NCBI GenBank assembly: GCA_963778375.1
Contig: CAVZTX010000001.1
Coordinates: 1 to 64,000 of the forward strand
DNA from: CAVZTX01 sp963778375
GTDB taxonomy: Bacteria; Chloroflexota; Ktedonobacteria; Ktedonobacterales; Ktedonobacteraceae
Length of the DNA: 64,000 nt
Direction: 5' to 3'
Below, in pieces: positions 10,180 to 19,182 of this stretch (positions are counted from its first letter, which is position 1; each line of letters begins with the position of its first letter). The notes below the pieces were generated by a model that saw nothing but the letters and a program-made list of their open reading frames with translations, was not told the DNA's origin and ran no database searches. The position numbers were made by a program, and so were the translations under genes.

Positions 10180-10204
10180 AAAATCTTCGATTTCATGGTA
10201 CAAT
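10176..10204 (+). promoter_or_regulatory. Promoter for the fluoride riboswitch / antiporter transcript
   Basis: TTGAAA at 10176-10181, a 17-bp spacer, TACAAT at 10199-10204. It overlaps the last codons of the Nudix gene and places the transcription start about 15 bp before the riboswitch aptamer. Confidence 0.65.
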
Positions 10205-10221
10205 TTAATGCATAGTTAAGA

Positions 10222-10326
10222 AACATGGTGATGGAGCTCACCTCATCGAAGTTCGACTTTGACGAAACCGCATGTTTGCTAATGGCTCCTGATAACGCCT
10301 GGGCGCGAAATCAGGAGCTTTATTAT
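10222..10326 (+). promoter_or_regulatory. Fluoride riboswitch (crcB motif) with overlapping terminator-like hairpin
   Basis: P1 is GGTG (10227-10230) pairing with CACC (10239-10242) around the loop ATGGAGCT. An optional 5-bp P2 hairpin follows, then the conserved AAACCGC (10265-10271), a small GCA/TGC stem, and TAATGGCTCC. Loop GGAGC (10233-10237) pairs with GCTCC (10285-10289) to form the fluoride pseudoknot. GCTCCTGAT (10285-10293) is also the left arm of a strong 9-bp hairpin with ATCAGGAGC (10310-10318), which has an inner CGCC/GGCG stem and is followed by TTTATTAT. The pseudoknot and the hairpin cannot form together, so fluoride binding should favour expression of the antiporter gene downstream. 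The match to known fluoride aptamers is close. Confidence 0.88.
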
Positions 10327-10384
10327 GCCTTATGCTCTCATTCCTGCCTGGGCAACATCTATACAGCTTTGGAGGAAAAGAGCA

Positions 10385-11572
10385 TTGAACAACATTTGGT
10401 TAATCGCAACAATTTGGATGGCAACAGCCCTACTTGCCAGCCTGATCTCCATCCGAGTAGGTATCTCGGTTGCCTTGATCGAGATTTGCCTGGGAGTGTT
10501 AGGAGGAAACTTCCTCCACTTTCAAACAACTCCCTGGATCGACTTTCTTGCCAGTTTCGGATCCATCCTCCTCACATTCCTGGCGGGAGCAGAGATTGAC
10601 CCAGAATCACTGCGCAAGCACCTCAAGCCGAGTCTAGCTATGGGCGGCATCGGATTTCTTTTTCCATTTTTAGGAGCATTAGCCTTTACCCTCTTCGTCG
10701 CGCACTGGAATCTCCACGCTGCCGAAATTGCTGGTATTGCTTTGTCTACAACCTCTGTCGCAGTTGTATATGCAGTCATGGTTGAAACAGGTCTCAATAC
10801 AACCGAGTTAGGAAAGCTTATTCTTGCCGCTTGCTTCGTCAATGACCTCGGAACAGTCATCGCGTTGGGCATCTTTTTTGCCAGCTTCAATCTCTGGTTG
10901 ATTGCCTTTGTGATTGTCCTCGTAATCGTTCTCTGGAAGATACAAACTATCACGCATTGGGTGATAGCCAAATTCGGAGGCAAGGTGAGTGAACTTGAGA
11001 TAAAGTTCCTCTTTCTGGTACTCTTCTTTCTGGGTGGAATGGCAACACTTGCTAATAGCGAAGCAGTCCTACCAGCCTACCTCGTAGGTCTCGTAATTGC
11101 TGGAGTCTTCAGTCAAGATAAAACGCTCATTTACCGTATGCGTGCCATTGCTTTTGCGCTGCTAACCCCATTTTTCTTCATTAAAGCAGGCACACTGATC
11201 TCGCTGCCAGCATTGCTCGCTGGATTACTATTAGTCATTGTCTTGCTCGGGATCAAAATGCTCACAAAATTCATTGGAATTTGGCCATTGACTCGTGCTT
11301 TTAAGATGTCCAGTCGTGAGGGAAACTACACAACAATGCTCATGTCAACGGGTCTTACCTTCGGCAGCATCTCCGCCCTTTTTGGGTTGACGCATGGCAT
11401 TATTAACCAGGCTCAATATACGATCCTGGTCTCAGTTGTAATCGGCTCAGCAGTCGTGCCGACCTTCATCGCCCAAACATGGTTTCGACCCAGTCAAGCC
11501 TCAACCGCACCCAAAGAAGTTTCCAATGAGATCGAGGTATCGGGAGAAGAAGATGCACTCGTGAAAGGATGA
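10385..11572 (+). CDS. Cation:proton antiporter (CPA2 family), fluoride-riboswitch controlled
   Basis: Multi-pass inner-membrane exchanger with 11-12 hydrophobic segments. It carries the CPA2-type features FLAGAEIDPE in an early helix and an ND pair (AACFVNDLGT) in the ion-binding helix. There is no C-terminal TrkA-N domain, only a short charged tail. I chose TTG 10385 because a GGAGG box lies 9 nt upstream; an in-frame ATG at 10325 lies immediately after the riboswitch hairpin and has no ribosome-binding site. Fluoride riboswitches are known upstream of CrcB/Fluc, CLC-F and some Na+/H+ antiporters, so a role in fluoride or pH stress is likely. The transported ion is not proven. Confidence 0.88.
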   Translation: MNNIWLIATIWMATALLASLISIRVGISVALIEICLGVLGGNFLHFQTTPWIDFLASFGSILLTFLAGAEIDPESLRKHLKPSLAMGGIGFLFPFLGALAFTLFVAHWNLHAAEIAGIALSTTSVAVVYAVMVETGLNTTELGKLILAACFVNDLGTVIALGIFFASFNLWLIAFVIVLVIVLWKIQTITHWVIAKFGGKVSELEIKFLFLVLFFLGGMATLANSEAVLPAYLVGLVIAGVFSQDKTLIYRMRAIAFALLTPFFFIKAGTLISLPALLAGLLLVIVLLGIKMLTKFIGIWPLTRAFKMSSREGNYTTMLMSTGLTFGSISALFGLTHGIINQAQYTILVSVVIGSAVVPTFIAQTWFRPSQASTAPKEVSNEIEVSGEEDALVKG

Positions 11573-11725
11573 GCTTTCGCTCTTGCGGCAACCTGATCGT
11601 TCCAGGCCCTTCCTTCCCGTGTGGTGGAAATGGAGGTGGCCAGGACGAATTCGTCTGAACGAGTTACCGGAACCGAAAGAAGCAGTTACACTTGTTGAGC
11701 ACTTCCTGAAACAGCAGTAATGTTA

Positions 11726-11772
11726 TAGCGTGAGCAGCGAGGAAGAAGTCCGGTGCACTCCTGCTCACGCTA
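11726..11772. terminator. 12-bp inverted repeat after the antiporter gene
   Basis: TAGCGTGAGCAG (11726-11737) pairs with CTGCTCACGCTA (11761-11772) around a 23-nt loop. It has no U-run. It could end the antiporter transcript or be a repeat remnant. Between it and the antiporter stop, a short open stretch ending LPEPKEAVTLVEHFLKQQ (stop near 11720) looks like the tail of a decayed gene. Confidence 0.4.
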
Positions 11773-11792
11773 CATCAGCTAACCCCAACATA

Positions 11793-11801
11793 TGCTATAA
11801 T
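11793..11801 (+). promoter_or_regulatory. Extended -10 promoter element
   Basis: TGCTATAAT (extended -10, consensus TATAAT at 11796-11801) about 42 bp before the small membrane-protein gene. No good -35 box is visible, which is usual for extended -10 promoters. Confidence 0.45.
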
Positions 11802-11842
11802 ACTATGTACAGACTCGCACAAAACAACCGAAGGATCACCCA

Positions 11843-12031
11843 ATGAACAACAGAAAACTACTCAGCACCGTCCTACTATTTATCGTCTTCATCGGCTTCC
11901 TCTGGTGGGGCATCTCCATGCTCATCCACCCCGCTGACGCCGAAACTGTCGTATATGCCTTACTCATTTTGGGCTGCTCTGGCTATGCAGGTGTCTCGAT
12001 CTTAATGCTGCCCCGCAAAAAAGAACGTTAA
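11843..12031 (+). CDS. Small two-helix membrane protein, unknown function
   Basis: 62 residues with two hydrophobic helices (about residues 8-27 and 36-55) and a positively charged end (LPRKKER), predicting both ends in the cytoplasm. A GAAGGAT site precedes the ATG. The GNAT gene starts 18 bp downstream and is probably co-transcribed. I recognise no family. Confidence 0.65.
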   Translation: MNNRKLLSTVLLFIVFIGFLWWGISMLIHPADAETVVYALLILGCSGYAGVSILMLPRKKER

Positions 12032-12049
12032 TGCACGGGAGCAATTTTG

Positions 12050-12530
12050 ATGATAGATGAACTCCCAACAACGCCGTTGGCAATCCGTCTGGCCACCCCA
12101 GAAGATATCGCGCTCATCGACGAACTCGATACCTTCAGCACATCACCCACCCGCCATATTGGCCGCGAAATGCACAAATACTTCGGCTCAGTTGACCCCT
12201 CCACACATGAACTCACACTCATCTTTCTCGCCGAAGTGCAAGGCCTCGCCGCAGCCAAAGCCGAACTTATGGTTTCCCCGTCATTACCCGACTCCCACAA
12301 TTCCAGTACAGTTGGTTATGTCAAACGCGTCGTCGTCCATCCTAATTATCGCGGACAAGGACTATCCCGCAAACTAATGGAGCACATCATTATGTATGCT
12401 CGCGATGAACTAGGACTGACGCTCCATTGATTTACACGTCTGGGAAAGCAATACGCCAGCTATCCGGCTCTACGAATCGCTCGGCTTCGAACTCCAGCAC
12501 CGCGAACTGTATTTTCGCCTTCCACTTTAA
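12050..12530 (+). pseudogene. GNAT-family N-acetyltransferase, frameshifted
   Basis: Acetyl-CoA-dependent acyltransferase. The first frame has the N-terminal strand (LAIRLATPEDIALIDELD) and motif A for acetyl-CoA binding (YVKRVVVHPNYRGQGLSRKLMEHI). It ends at a TGA at 12428. The next frame immediately supplies the missing end: DLHVWESNTPAIRLYESLGF, then ELQHRELYFRL, stopping at 12528-12530. One surplus T near 12428 would explain it. ATG 12050 has a GGGAG box 8 nt upstream. Confidence 0.8.
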
Positions 12531-12579
12531 CTCCTTTCATTGACAGATCACCTCTTACATGTCAGCATAGCAATCTCCA

Positions 12580-12699
12580 ATGAAAGATACATTGGAAGCA
12601 AATGAGGAATTTCTTATCAAAGCGGAACAAAGATTAGCGGACTGGAGACGGCGTGGGAAAGCAAAGCGAACAAATCGAGGGAATGAAAGGAGAAACTAA
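12580..12699 (+). CDS. 39-residue charged ORF coupled to an XRE gene
   Basis: Encodes 39 residues, very rich in Arg/Lys/Glu (EQRLADWRRRGKAKRTNRGN). Its TAA overlaps the ATG of the next gene (TAATG), which suggests translational coupling. It lies where a toxin partner of a HigA-like antitoxin would be expected but is far too short for RelE or HigB. It may be a leader peptide, a remnant or a small partner protein. No family recognised. Confidence 0.45.
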   Translation: MKDTLEANEEFLIKAEQRLADWRRRGKAKRTNRGNERRN

Positions 12700-12986
12700 T
12701 GGAGCAGGATTTTCTTGACGAGATGATCGAAGAATCAACAAAGAGCAACCCAGAATTTCCCGCTTTGATGGAAGAAGCACGTCAACGACGCGCCTTGCTG
12801 AATCATTTAGCTGACATCCGAAGCCGCTCTAAAATATCACAACAAACGATAGCAAAACGAATTAAAACTTCGCAGCCCGCTATTGCCCGCTTAGAGGCGG
12901 GTAGCGTTGACCCCCGACTATCAACACTACAACGCTATGCCGCCAGCTTGGGAAAGCGCGTAGAATGGACCCTCGTTGATGCCTAA
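12699..12986 (+). CDS. XRE-family HTH protein, HigA-like
   Basis: 95 residues. The C-terminal two thirds form a classical helix-turn-helix (SRSKISQQTIAKRIKTSQPA, then IARLEAGSVDPRLSTLQRYAAS), followed by the GKRVEWTL ending common in HigA-type antitoxins. It has a GAAAGGAG box within the preceding small ORF. Role inferred: DNA-binding repressor or antitoxin of an incomplete toxin-antitoxin pair. Confidence 0.8.
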   Translation: MEQDFLDEMIEESTKSNPEFPALMEEARQRRALLNHLADIRSRSKISQQTIAKRIKTSQPAIARLEAGSVDPRLSTLQRYAASLGKRVEWTLVDA

Positions 12987-13030
12987 TAAGCACGCGACGT
13001 TAGAAACTTCTTCACACAAAAGATCTATAA

Positions 13031-13204
13031 ATGTCCCATGTCCCGACTGTCCCAAACAAACAAGCAGATTTACTCTCAAGACAAAAGACACAAACAAAAC
13101 ACAAATTGTCACAAATGTCCCGACGACCCGGTAAAGCAAGTGAGCTTTCTTCCTGAACAAAAGATAGGATCACAACAAATTATCACAATTGTCCTTGATG
13201 TCCC
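13031..13204. repeat. ATGTCCC repeat cluster
   Basis: Three copies of a degenerate motif about 75 bp apart: ATGTCCCATGTCCCGACTGT, then TCACAAATGTCCCGAC, then ATCACAATTGTCCTTGATGT. The same motif, reverse-complemented, forms the cluster at 57873-58240. This region separates the XRE gene from the SDR gene and holds no gene that I can support. Confidence 0.7.
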
Positions 13205-13317
13205 AAGGCAGATGACATCCCCCCTGTAGTACAATAGAAAGCATCATTACACATTTCGGTACCCAAAAAATTTCACATATTGAGCATCTCAAAGAAACTC
13301 CGAAGAAAGGAAATAGC

Positions 13318-14085
13318 ATGGAACTTGAAAACAAAGGCGTCCTGGTCACAGGTGGCGCATCTGGTTTAGGTGCAGCCTGTGTGAGGCTATTGACCCGGGC
13401 AGGAGCAAAAGTAGTGATTGCCGACCTCAATAACGAGACCGGGACAGCCCTGGCAACAGAACTTGGCAATTCAACCCTCTTCGTCAAGACTAACGTCGTA
13501 GACGAAGCATCAGTGCAGAGTGCAGTGCAAGCGGCAGTTGATACATTTGGTGGGTTATACGTGCTCATTAACTGCGCAGGTATTGGAGTAGCTGAAAAAG
13601 TGCTGGGGAAAACAGGGCCACATAGTCTAGAGTCCTTCAACAAAGTGATCCAGATAAATCTGGTTGGGACCTTCAACTCCATTCGTCTCGCTGCTACCGC
13701 AATGGCATCGAATAGCCCGAACGAAGGTGGCGAGCGCGGGGTGATTATTAATACTGCGTCGGTAGCTGCCTTCGATGGGCAGATTGGGCAGGCGGCTTAC
13801 TCAGCGTCAAAGGGAGGCATCGTGGGTATGACGTTGCCCATCGCACGTGAACTGGCACGCTACGGCATCCGCGTAATGACCATCGCCCCCGGTATCTTCG
13901 ATACTCCACTGCTGGCCGGTCTCCCCGAACCCGCCCGCGTCTCGCTCGGTCAGCAAGTCCCCTTCCCACCGCGTCTCGGACGGCCAGATGAGTATGCGGC
14001 GCTGGCAAAACATATTATTGAGAATGAGATGCTGAATGGCGAGGTGATTAGACTGGATGGCGGGATACGTATGCAGCCTAAATAA
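13318..14085 (+). CDS. Short-chain dehydrogenase/reductase, 3-hydroxyacyl-CoA dehydrogenase type 2-like
   Basis: NAD-dependent Rossmann-fold oxidoreductase, 255 residues. It shows TGGASGLG for cofactor binding, D at the end of beta2 (VIADLN, indicating NAD rather than NADP), NCAG, the catalytic Ser in [10 protein letters not shown], and YSASKGG with catalytic Tyr and Lys. The ending [15 protein letters not shown] resembles the human HSD17B10 / 3-hydroxy-2-methylbutyryl-CoA dehydrogenase group. A GAAAGGAAAT box precedes the ATG. Remnants of paralogous 3' ends lie at 21375-21405 and 36409-36437. Confidence 0.9.
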   Translation: MELENKGVLVTGGASGLGAACVRLLTRAGAKVVIADLNNETGTALATELGNSTLFVKTNVVDEASVQSAVQAAVDTFGGLYVLINCAGIGVAEKVLGKTGPHSLESFNKVIQINLVGTFNSIRLAATAMASNSPNEGGERGVIINTASVAAFDGQIGQAAYSASKGGIVGMTLPIARELARYGIRVMTIAPGIFDTPLLAGLPEPARVSLGQQVPFPPRLGRPDEYAALAKHIIENEMLNGEVIRLDGGIRMQPK

Positions 14086-14341
14086 GACTTATGAGAGGGA
14101 GCCATTGCTTTAATAGAGCCACTTGACTTGATTTGAGCATCCTGAGTTACCCAGCCCTAATTGACTTGCACCCAGCGTTGAGTGACACAAAGCAACATCA
14201 GCGGAAGTCGTCGGGGAGTTAGGGTATAGACTCTTAATGGAAGCCCAACCTGTGGTATACTTCCATTGATGCCCAAAGACAGATCGACTACTTAGAATGT
14301 GCAGTTCAGCGCTTTGTCCATAGTTGGGAAAGGTCAATGTT

Positions 14342-17300
14342 ATGAAAGTATCGTTTGACTCTCCCGTTCTTTGCCCGGTCTTGATCGGTCGTGCGCATGA
14401 ACTTACCATCCTCCAATTACTCGTTGATCGAGCGAAAAGCGGTCGGGGACACGTTGCCCTGATTTCCGGGGAAGCAGGGATTGGAAAATCGCGCCTGGTG
14501 GCTGAGGTCAAAACCTATGCTGACTCTCACGATTTTCTGCTTGTACAAGGCAGTTGCTTTCCGACCGACCACGCCATCCCGTATGCACCTCTGCTCGACC
14601 TCTTGCGCTCCTTCTTGACCAGCCACTTATTAGCTCTGCCCCCTACTGAGATCGAGCCGCTGTCACAGGCTTTTCTCCCCTTGCTCCCCGATCTGGGGCA
14701 CGTGCTTGCGGATGAATCTCCCCTGCCTACGAAGCCCTCGCTCGATCCCGAGCAGGAGAAGCGCCGTCGCTTTGAGGTCCTGGCTCATCTCTTGACCGCT
14801 CAAGCGGGAAAACACCCCATTCTGCTCGTAGTGGAAGACATGCACTGGAGCGATGACATCAGCCTGGAGTTCCTGCACTACCTGGCCCGGCGCTGCGCTA
14901 CTCATCCCCTCCTCCTCCTGCTGACCTACCGCAGTGATGAGATGCGCCCCAGCTTGCGCCATTTCCTGGCGCAACTGGACCGGGAACGCCTGGCCCAGGA
15001 ATGCACGCTCGCCCGCTTCACGCGAGAGGAGGTCGAGGCGATGCTGCGAGCCATCTTCGCCTCCCCACGCTCTCTGGGCCTGGAACTTCCTGATTCGCTC
15101 TATGGACTCACCGAAGGCAATCCCTTTTTCGTTGAAGAAGTGCTCAAGTCACTGATTGCCGCAGGGGAGATTTTTTACGCCAACGGCCGTTGGGAGCGCA
15201 AGGAGCTGCGCGAGTTGCACATCCCGCGCAGCGTGCAGGACGCTGTACAGCAACGTACTGAGCGACTGAGCACGCAGGCCCAGCAGGTCTTAACCCTGGC
15301 GGCAGTGGCTGGACGGCGCTTTGATTTTGCCCTCCTGCAAGCACTCACCCATCATGACGAACAGCACCTCCTCCCTCTCATCAAGGAGTTGATCGCTGCC
15401 CAACTCGTTATAGAGGAGTCGGCGGAACAGTTCGCCTTTCGTCACGCGCTGACGCGCCAGGCCATCTATGGCGACCTGCTCGTCCGCGAACGCAAAGCGC
15501 TGCATCACCGCATTGCTGACACGATGGAGTACCTCTATAGCGCCGTGCTTGAAACACACCTGGCCGATCTCGCCTACCATTATTACGAAGCAGGAGCCTG
15601 GAAGCAGGCGCTCTGGTATGCGCAGCGCGCCGGAGAGCAGGCTCAGGCCATGTATGCGCCACAGGCCGCCATCGAGCAGGTGTCACGCGCTTTGGATGCG
15701 GCCGAGCGCGGCTTGATCACGCCTCCGGCTTCGCTCTACCGCCTGCGCGGGCAGGCCTATGAAACGCTTGGGGACTTTGAGCGTACCCATGCCGATTACC
15801 AAACCACCTTGCAGCTGGCCCGCGAAGCTGCTGACCGCCGGGCAGAATGGCAAGCTCTGTGCGACTTGGGCTTCCTCTGGACGGGACGCAATTACGCCCA
15901 GGCAGGGAGCTATTTTCAGCAGGCGCTTGAGCTGGCCCGTCACATGCGCGATCCGCTCATCCTGGCTCACAGCCTCAATCGCCTGGGCAACTGGCGCATG
16001 AATATCGAAGAGCCGAGTGTCGCGCTGCACTCCCATCAGGAAGCACTCGCCCTGTTTCAGCAGGCGCAGGATCAGCACGGGCTTGCCGACACCCATGACC
16101 TGCTCGGCATGACGAATTTCATCGGGAGCGATCTGCTGCAAGCGTCCGCCTCTTGCCAGCAAGCCGTTGCGCTCTTCCAGGACCTCGACGACCGTCACGG
16201 GTTAGCCTCCAGCCTATCGACGTTGATGCTTTCGGGCGGGATCTATCTCACCTCCACAATGGTGTCAGCACCGATCAGTTTCGCTGAGGGCCTCCAATTT
16301 GGTGAGCAGGCCCTGAAGATTGCCCGCGAGATTGGAAGCCGCTCTGCCGAAATCTACGCTCTCCTGAGCCTGGGACATTACCTGGGGCCACGCGGCAAGT
16401 ATACCTCTGCGTTGCAGGTGGCGCAGGAGGGGCTGCGGATCGCTGAATCTATCGAACATCACCAATGGATGACCCTTGGGAACTGCTTGTTGGGAGCGCT
16501 CTCTCTCGATCTCCTCGACTTGAAAGCCTCGCAGCAGTTCTTCGGGCAAGCTCTTGTCCAGGCACAGGCGATCGGCTCGTGGAACTGGATTCGCACCGTC
16601 TCGGCATTTCTTGCCCAGGCTCTTCTCCTCCAGCAGGACAGGGCACAGGCCGACTCGATCCTCACCGCCGCCCTTGAAGATGGTGCGGCCATGCAAACCA
16701 TCGGGCAGCGGCTCGTCTGGGCTGCGCGCACCGATCTCGCCCTTGCCCAAGGTGAACCGGCCCTGGCGCTGGACATCACTGATCGGCTGATCGCGTCTGC
16801 GACCAATCTCTCTGATGAGCAGGTCATCCCTCGCCTCTGGAAACTGCGCAGTGAGACCCTTGCGGCGCTTGGCCGGACAGAAGAAGCTGAGACCGTGCTG
16901 CGAGCCGCCGAAGTCGCTGCGCGGGTGCAAGGGCTGAGACCGTTGTGCTGGCAGATAAGCGTTGCTCAGGGACTGCTCTATCGGACTCAGGGGCGAAAGG
17001 AAGAGGCCGAACAGGCGTTCTCGACTGCTCGTTTGCTCATTGAGGAATTGGCTGCAGACCTCCCAGACGAACAGGTACGGGGGCAGTTCCTGCGACAGGC
17101 CATGGCCCTGCTGCCACATGTGCGTCCGCTGACGCGAGACCGCGCCACCAAACAGGCTTACGGCGGGTTGACCGCGCGTGAACGCGAGGTGGTGACTCTA
17201 ATGGCGCAAGGAAAATCCAATCGCGAGATTGCCGAGTCGCTGGTTGTGGCTAAAATAACCGTTGAGACTCACGTCAACAACATCCTGCACAAGCTTGGCT

Positions 17301-17359
17301 TTACTTCGCGTACACAGATCGTGTTGTGGGCCATCGAAAGAGGCCTGGCCAAACACTAG
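14342..17359 (+). CDS. LuxR-family ATPase regulator (LAL/MalT-like)
   Basis: Large cytoplasmic transcription regulator of about 1,005 residues. The N-terminal AAA-type ATPase has Walker A SGEAGIGKS and Walker B LLVVEDMHWSDD. The middle third is TPR-like helical repeats (Ala/Leu/Gln-rich), and the C-terminus has a LuxR helix-turn-helix (LTAREREVVTLMAQGKSNRE followed by IAESLVVAKITVETHVNNIL). I chose ATG 14342, with GGAAAGG 9 nt upstream, over TTG 14324. Such proteins sense a ligand through the TPR part; the ligand is unknown. Confidence 0.9.
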   Translation: MKVSFDSPVLCPVLIGRAHELTILQLLVDRAKSGRGHVALISGEAGIGKSRLVAEVKTYADSHDFLLVQGSCFPTDHAIPYAPLLDLLRSFLTSHLLALPPTEIEPLSQAFLPLLPDLGHVLADESPLPTKPSLDPEQEKRRRFEVLAHLLTAQAGKHPILLVVEDMHWSDDISLEFLHYLARRCATHPLLLLLTYRSDEMRPSLRHFLAQLDRERLAQECTLARFTREEVEAMLRAIFASPRSLGLELPDSLYGLTEGNPFFVEEVLKSLIAAGEIFYANGRWERKELRELHIPRSVQDAVQQRTERLSTQAQQVLTLAAVAGRRFDFALLQALTHHDEQHLLPLIKELIAAQLVIEESAEQFAFRHALTRQAIYGDLLVRERKALHHRIADTMEYLYSAVLETHLADLAYHYYEAGAWKQALWYAQRAGEQAQAMYAPQAAIEQVSRALDAAERGLITPPASLYRLRGQAYETLGDFERTHADYQTTLQLAREAADRRAEWQALCDLGFLWTGRNYAQAGSYFQQALELARHMRDPLILAHSLNRLGNWRMNIEEPSVALHSHQEALALFQQAQDQHGLADTHDLLGMTNFIGSDLLQASASCQQAVALFQDLDDRHGLASSLSTLMLSGGIYLTSTMVSAPISFAEGLQFGEQALKIAREIGSRSAEIYALLSLGHYLGPRGKYTSALQVAQEGLRIAESIEHHQWMTLGNCLLGALSLDLLDLKASQQFFGQALVQAQAIGSWNWIRTVSAFLAQALLLQQDRAQADSILTAALEDGAAMQTIGQRLVWAARTDLALAQGEPALALDITDRLIASATNLSDEQVIPRLWKLRSETLAALGRTEEAETVLRAAEVAARVQGLRPLCWQISVAQGLLYRTQGRKEEAEQAFSTARLLIEELAADLPDEQVRGQFLRQAMALLPHVRPLTRDRATKQAYGGLTAREREVVTLMAQGKSNREIAESLVVAKITVETHVNNILHKLGFTSRTQIVLWAIERGLAKH

Positions 17360-17586
17360 CCTGGCTCGTTCCCGCCCACGGGAAGCCCCAGTGCCTGGCT
17401 GCCTCTCCTTTTCTGCGCGCATCCTTCTCTGCTCCTCCCATGCGAGGCGCTTACTTTCTCCATGCGTTCCCTTTGCATATCTCCATGTGAGCTATGATGA
17501 AAAGAAGGTGCGATCTCGACTACACTTTGAGTAGCTCATGAGCGAGCGAAGAACTGTCGAAACACGCAGACAAAGGAGATTCGAAC

Positions 17587-18657
17587 ATGACCACACAACC
17601 AGCAATTGACACAACAAAGACCGAGGCTTTTCTCGGCAAGGTTATCAGTAATGCAGGCGGGATGACGACGACTATCTTTGCTGCTATCGGAGACCGGCTC
17701 GGCCTCTTCAAGAGCCTGGCACATGGGCCTGCCACGAGTGCGCAACTGGCGGCCCGTGCGGATATCAACGAACGCTATGCACGGGAATGGCTGGGCGCAA
17801 TGGCGAGCGCTGGCTACATTGAGTATGACTCGGTGAGTCAATCCTTTACACTGCCACCTGAATATGTACCGATCCTGGCACAGGAGAACGGCCCGATCTT
17901 CCTGGGTGGACTGCACCAGATGCTGCTGGGCATGGCCGGACCCATTGAGACGCTTGTGCAGGCCTTCCAGCAAGGTGGCGGCGTGGCTCAAGCGAACTAC
18001 GATGAGAACGTCTGGGATGGCATGGAGCGGTTCACCAACGGGTGGTACGAGAACATGCTGGTCCAACAATGGCTCCCGGTGATGCCCGACGTCCAGGAGC
18101 GGCTGACGCGCGGCGTCTCAGTAGCCGACATCGGTTGTGGCCGCGGACGCGGCATCATCAAGCTCGCACAATCATTCCCGCGCTCCCGCTACGTCGGCTA
18201 TGATGTGTTCCAACCCACTATCGACCGTGCAAATGCCAATGCGCAGGCTGCCGGAGTGGCCGACCGTGTTCGCTTTCAACACCTGGACGCCTCGCATAGC
18301 CTGCCTGAGCAGTACGATGTAATCACCACGTTCGACGTGGTACATGATGCTGCCGATCCACGCGGAATGTTGCAAAGTATCCGCAAGGCGTTGCGCCCAG
18401 ATGGCAGATACCTCTGCCTGGAGATCAATGGAGCGGAGACCGTTGAGGGGAATGCCGGTCCCTTGGGGACATTGTTCTACGGGTTCAGCATCCTCTATTG
18501 CATGACCACCTCGCTGCACGACCACGGCGAGGGTCTGGGAACGGTGGGATTGACCGAGTCAAAGGTGCGTGAGCTGTGTCTCGAAGCAGGATTCAGCAGT
18601 GTGCAGCGCGCTCCGATAGAAAACCCATTTAACTCGTTCTTCGTCGCCACACCATAA
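17587..18657 (+). CDS. SAM-dependent methyltransferase with N-terminal winged-helix region
   Basis: 356 residues. Residues 30-90 form a winged-helix-like dimerisation region (SAQLAARADINERYAREWLG), as in O-methyltransferase and Rv2258c-like proteins. The SAM-binding domain begins at VADIGCGRGRGIIKLAQSFP, with acidic VGYDVFQ and DVVHD motifs downstream. An AAAGGAG box precedes the ATG. It lies between a LuxR-type regulator and a small membrane protein. Substrate unknown, likely a small metabolite. Confidence 0.88.
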   Translation: MTTQPAIDTTKTEAFLGKVISNAGGMTTTIFAAIGDRLGLFKSLAHGPATSAQLAARADINERYAREWLGAMASAGYIEYDSVSQSFTLPPEYVPILAQENGPIFLGGLHQMLLGMAGPIETLVQAFQQGGGVAQANYDENVWDGMERFTNGWYENMLVQQWLPVMPDVQERLTRGVSVADIGCGRGRGIIKLAQSFPRSRYVGYDVFQPTIDRANANAQAAGVADRVRFQHLDASHSLPEQYDVITTFDVVHDAADPRGMLQSIRKALRPDGRYLCLEINGAETVEGNAGPLGTLFYGFSILYCMTTSLHDHGEGLGTVGLTESKVRELCLEAGFSSVQRAPIENPFNSFFVATP

Positions 18658-18738
18658 CAAAGCACAAGGAATAACCGCCACAAGGATGACCTCTTTCAGT
18701 TCACTACTTTGTTTGAGAAGAAGAAAGGAGCAATCACC

Positions 18739-19065
18739 ATGCCGCAATTGCTACTTGTTGCGGGTGCGATGGCGTTGATGATGGCACTCGTGGTCTACCA
18801 AGCACACAAAGTCAGGTGCCTGCGAGAGCATGGAACATTGATCGCTGCCATGGTGACCTCAGTCCGACATGAAACAGGCAAGACGGGATGGGGTTTTACA
18901 CGAGACAACTATTATGTCACGGCGACGTGGACGAATCCGCGCATGGGGCGCACCTATACATTTTGGACATGGGCAATGAACTCCTACCCGACCTGTTCGA
19001 AAGGAAACCTAGTGCCGGTTGTAATTGATCCCAAAAATCCAAAGCATTATGCGCTAGAGATTTGA
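18739..19065 (+). CDS. Small membrane-anchored protein, DUF3592-like
   Basis: 108 residues from ATG 18739, chosen because AAAGGAG lies 9 nt upstream. One N-terminal transmembrane helix (residues 2-20) is followed by a small beta-rich domain (GTLIAAMVTSVRHE, YYVTATWTNP, GNLVPVVIDPKNPKHYAL) like that of DUF3592 proteins. Function unknown. Confidence 0.65.
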   Translation: MPQLLLVAGAMALMMALVVYQAHKVRCLREHGTLIAAMVTSVRHETGKTGWGFTRDNYYVTATWTNPRMGRTYTFWTWAMNSYPTCSKGNLVPVVIDPKNPKHYALEI

Positions 19066-19182
19066 AGAAAACATCACATAGATAGCAAAGCAGCAGTTGT
19101 ACGAGATCGAATACAATAAGAAGCAATGAGCATACACTATTGCGGGATGCTCACACCATCGAGCCACCAGGAGGGACGACCC

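Noticed and set aside
10222..10326. Possible c-di-AMP (ydaO) riboswitch upstream of the antiporter
   Set aside because: The element is far too short for ydaO and matches the fluoride aptamer in all conserved positions.
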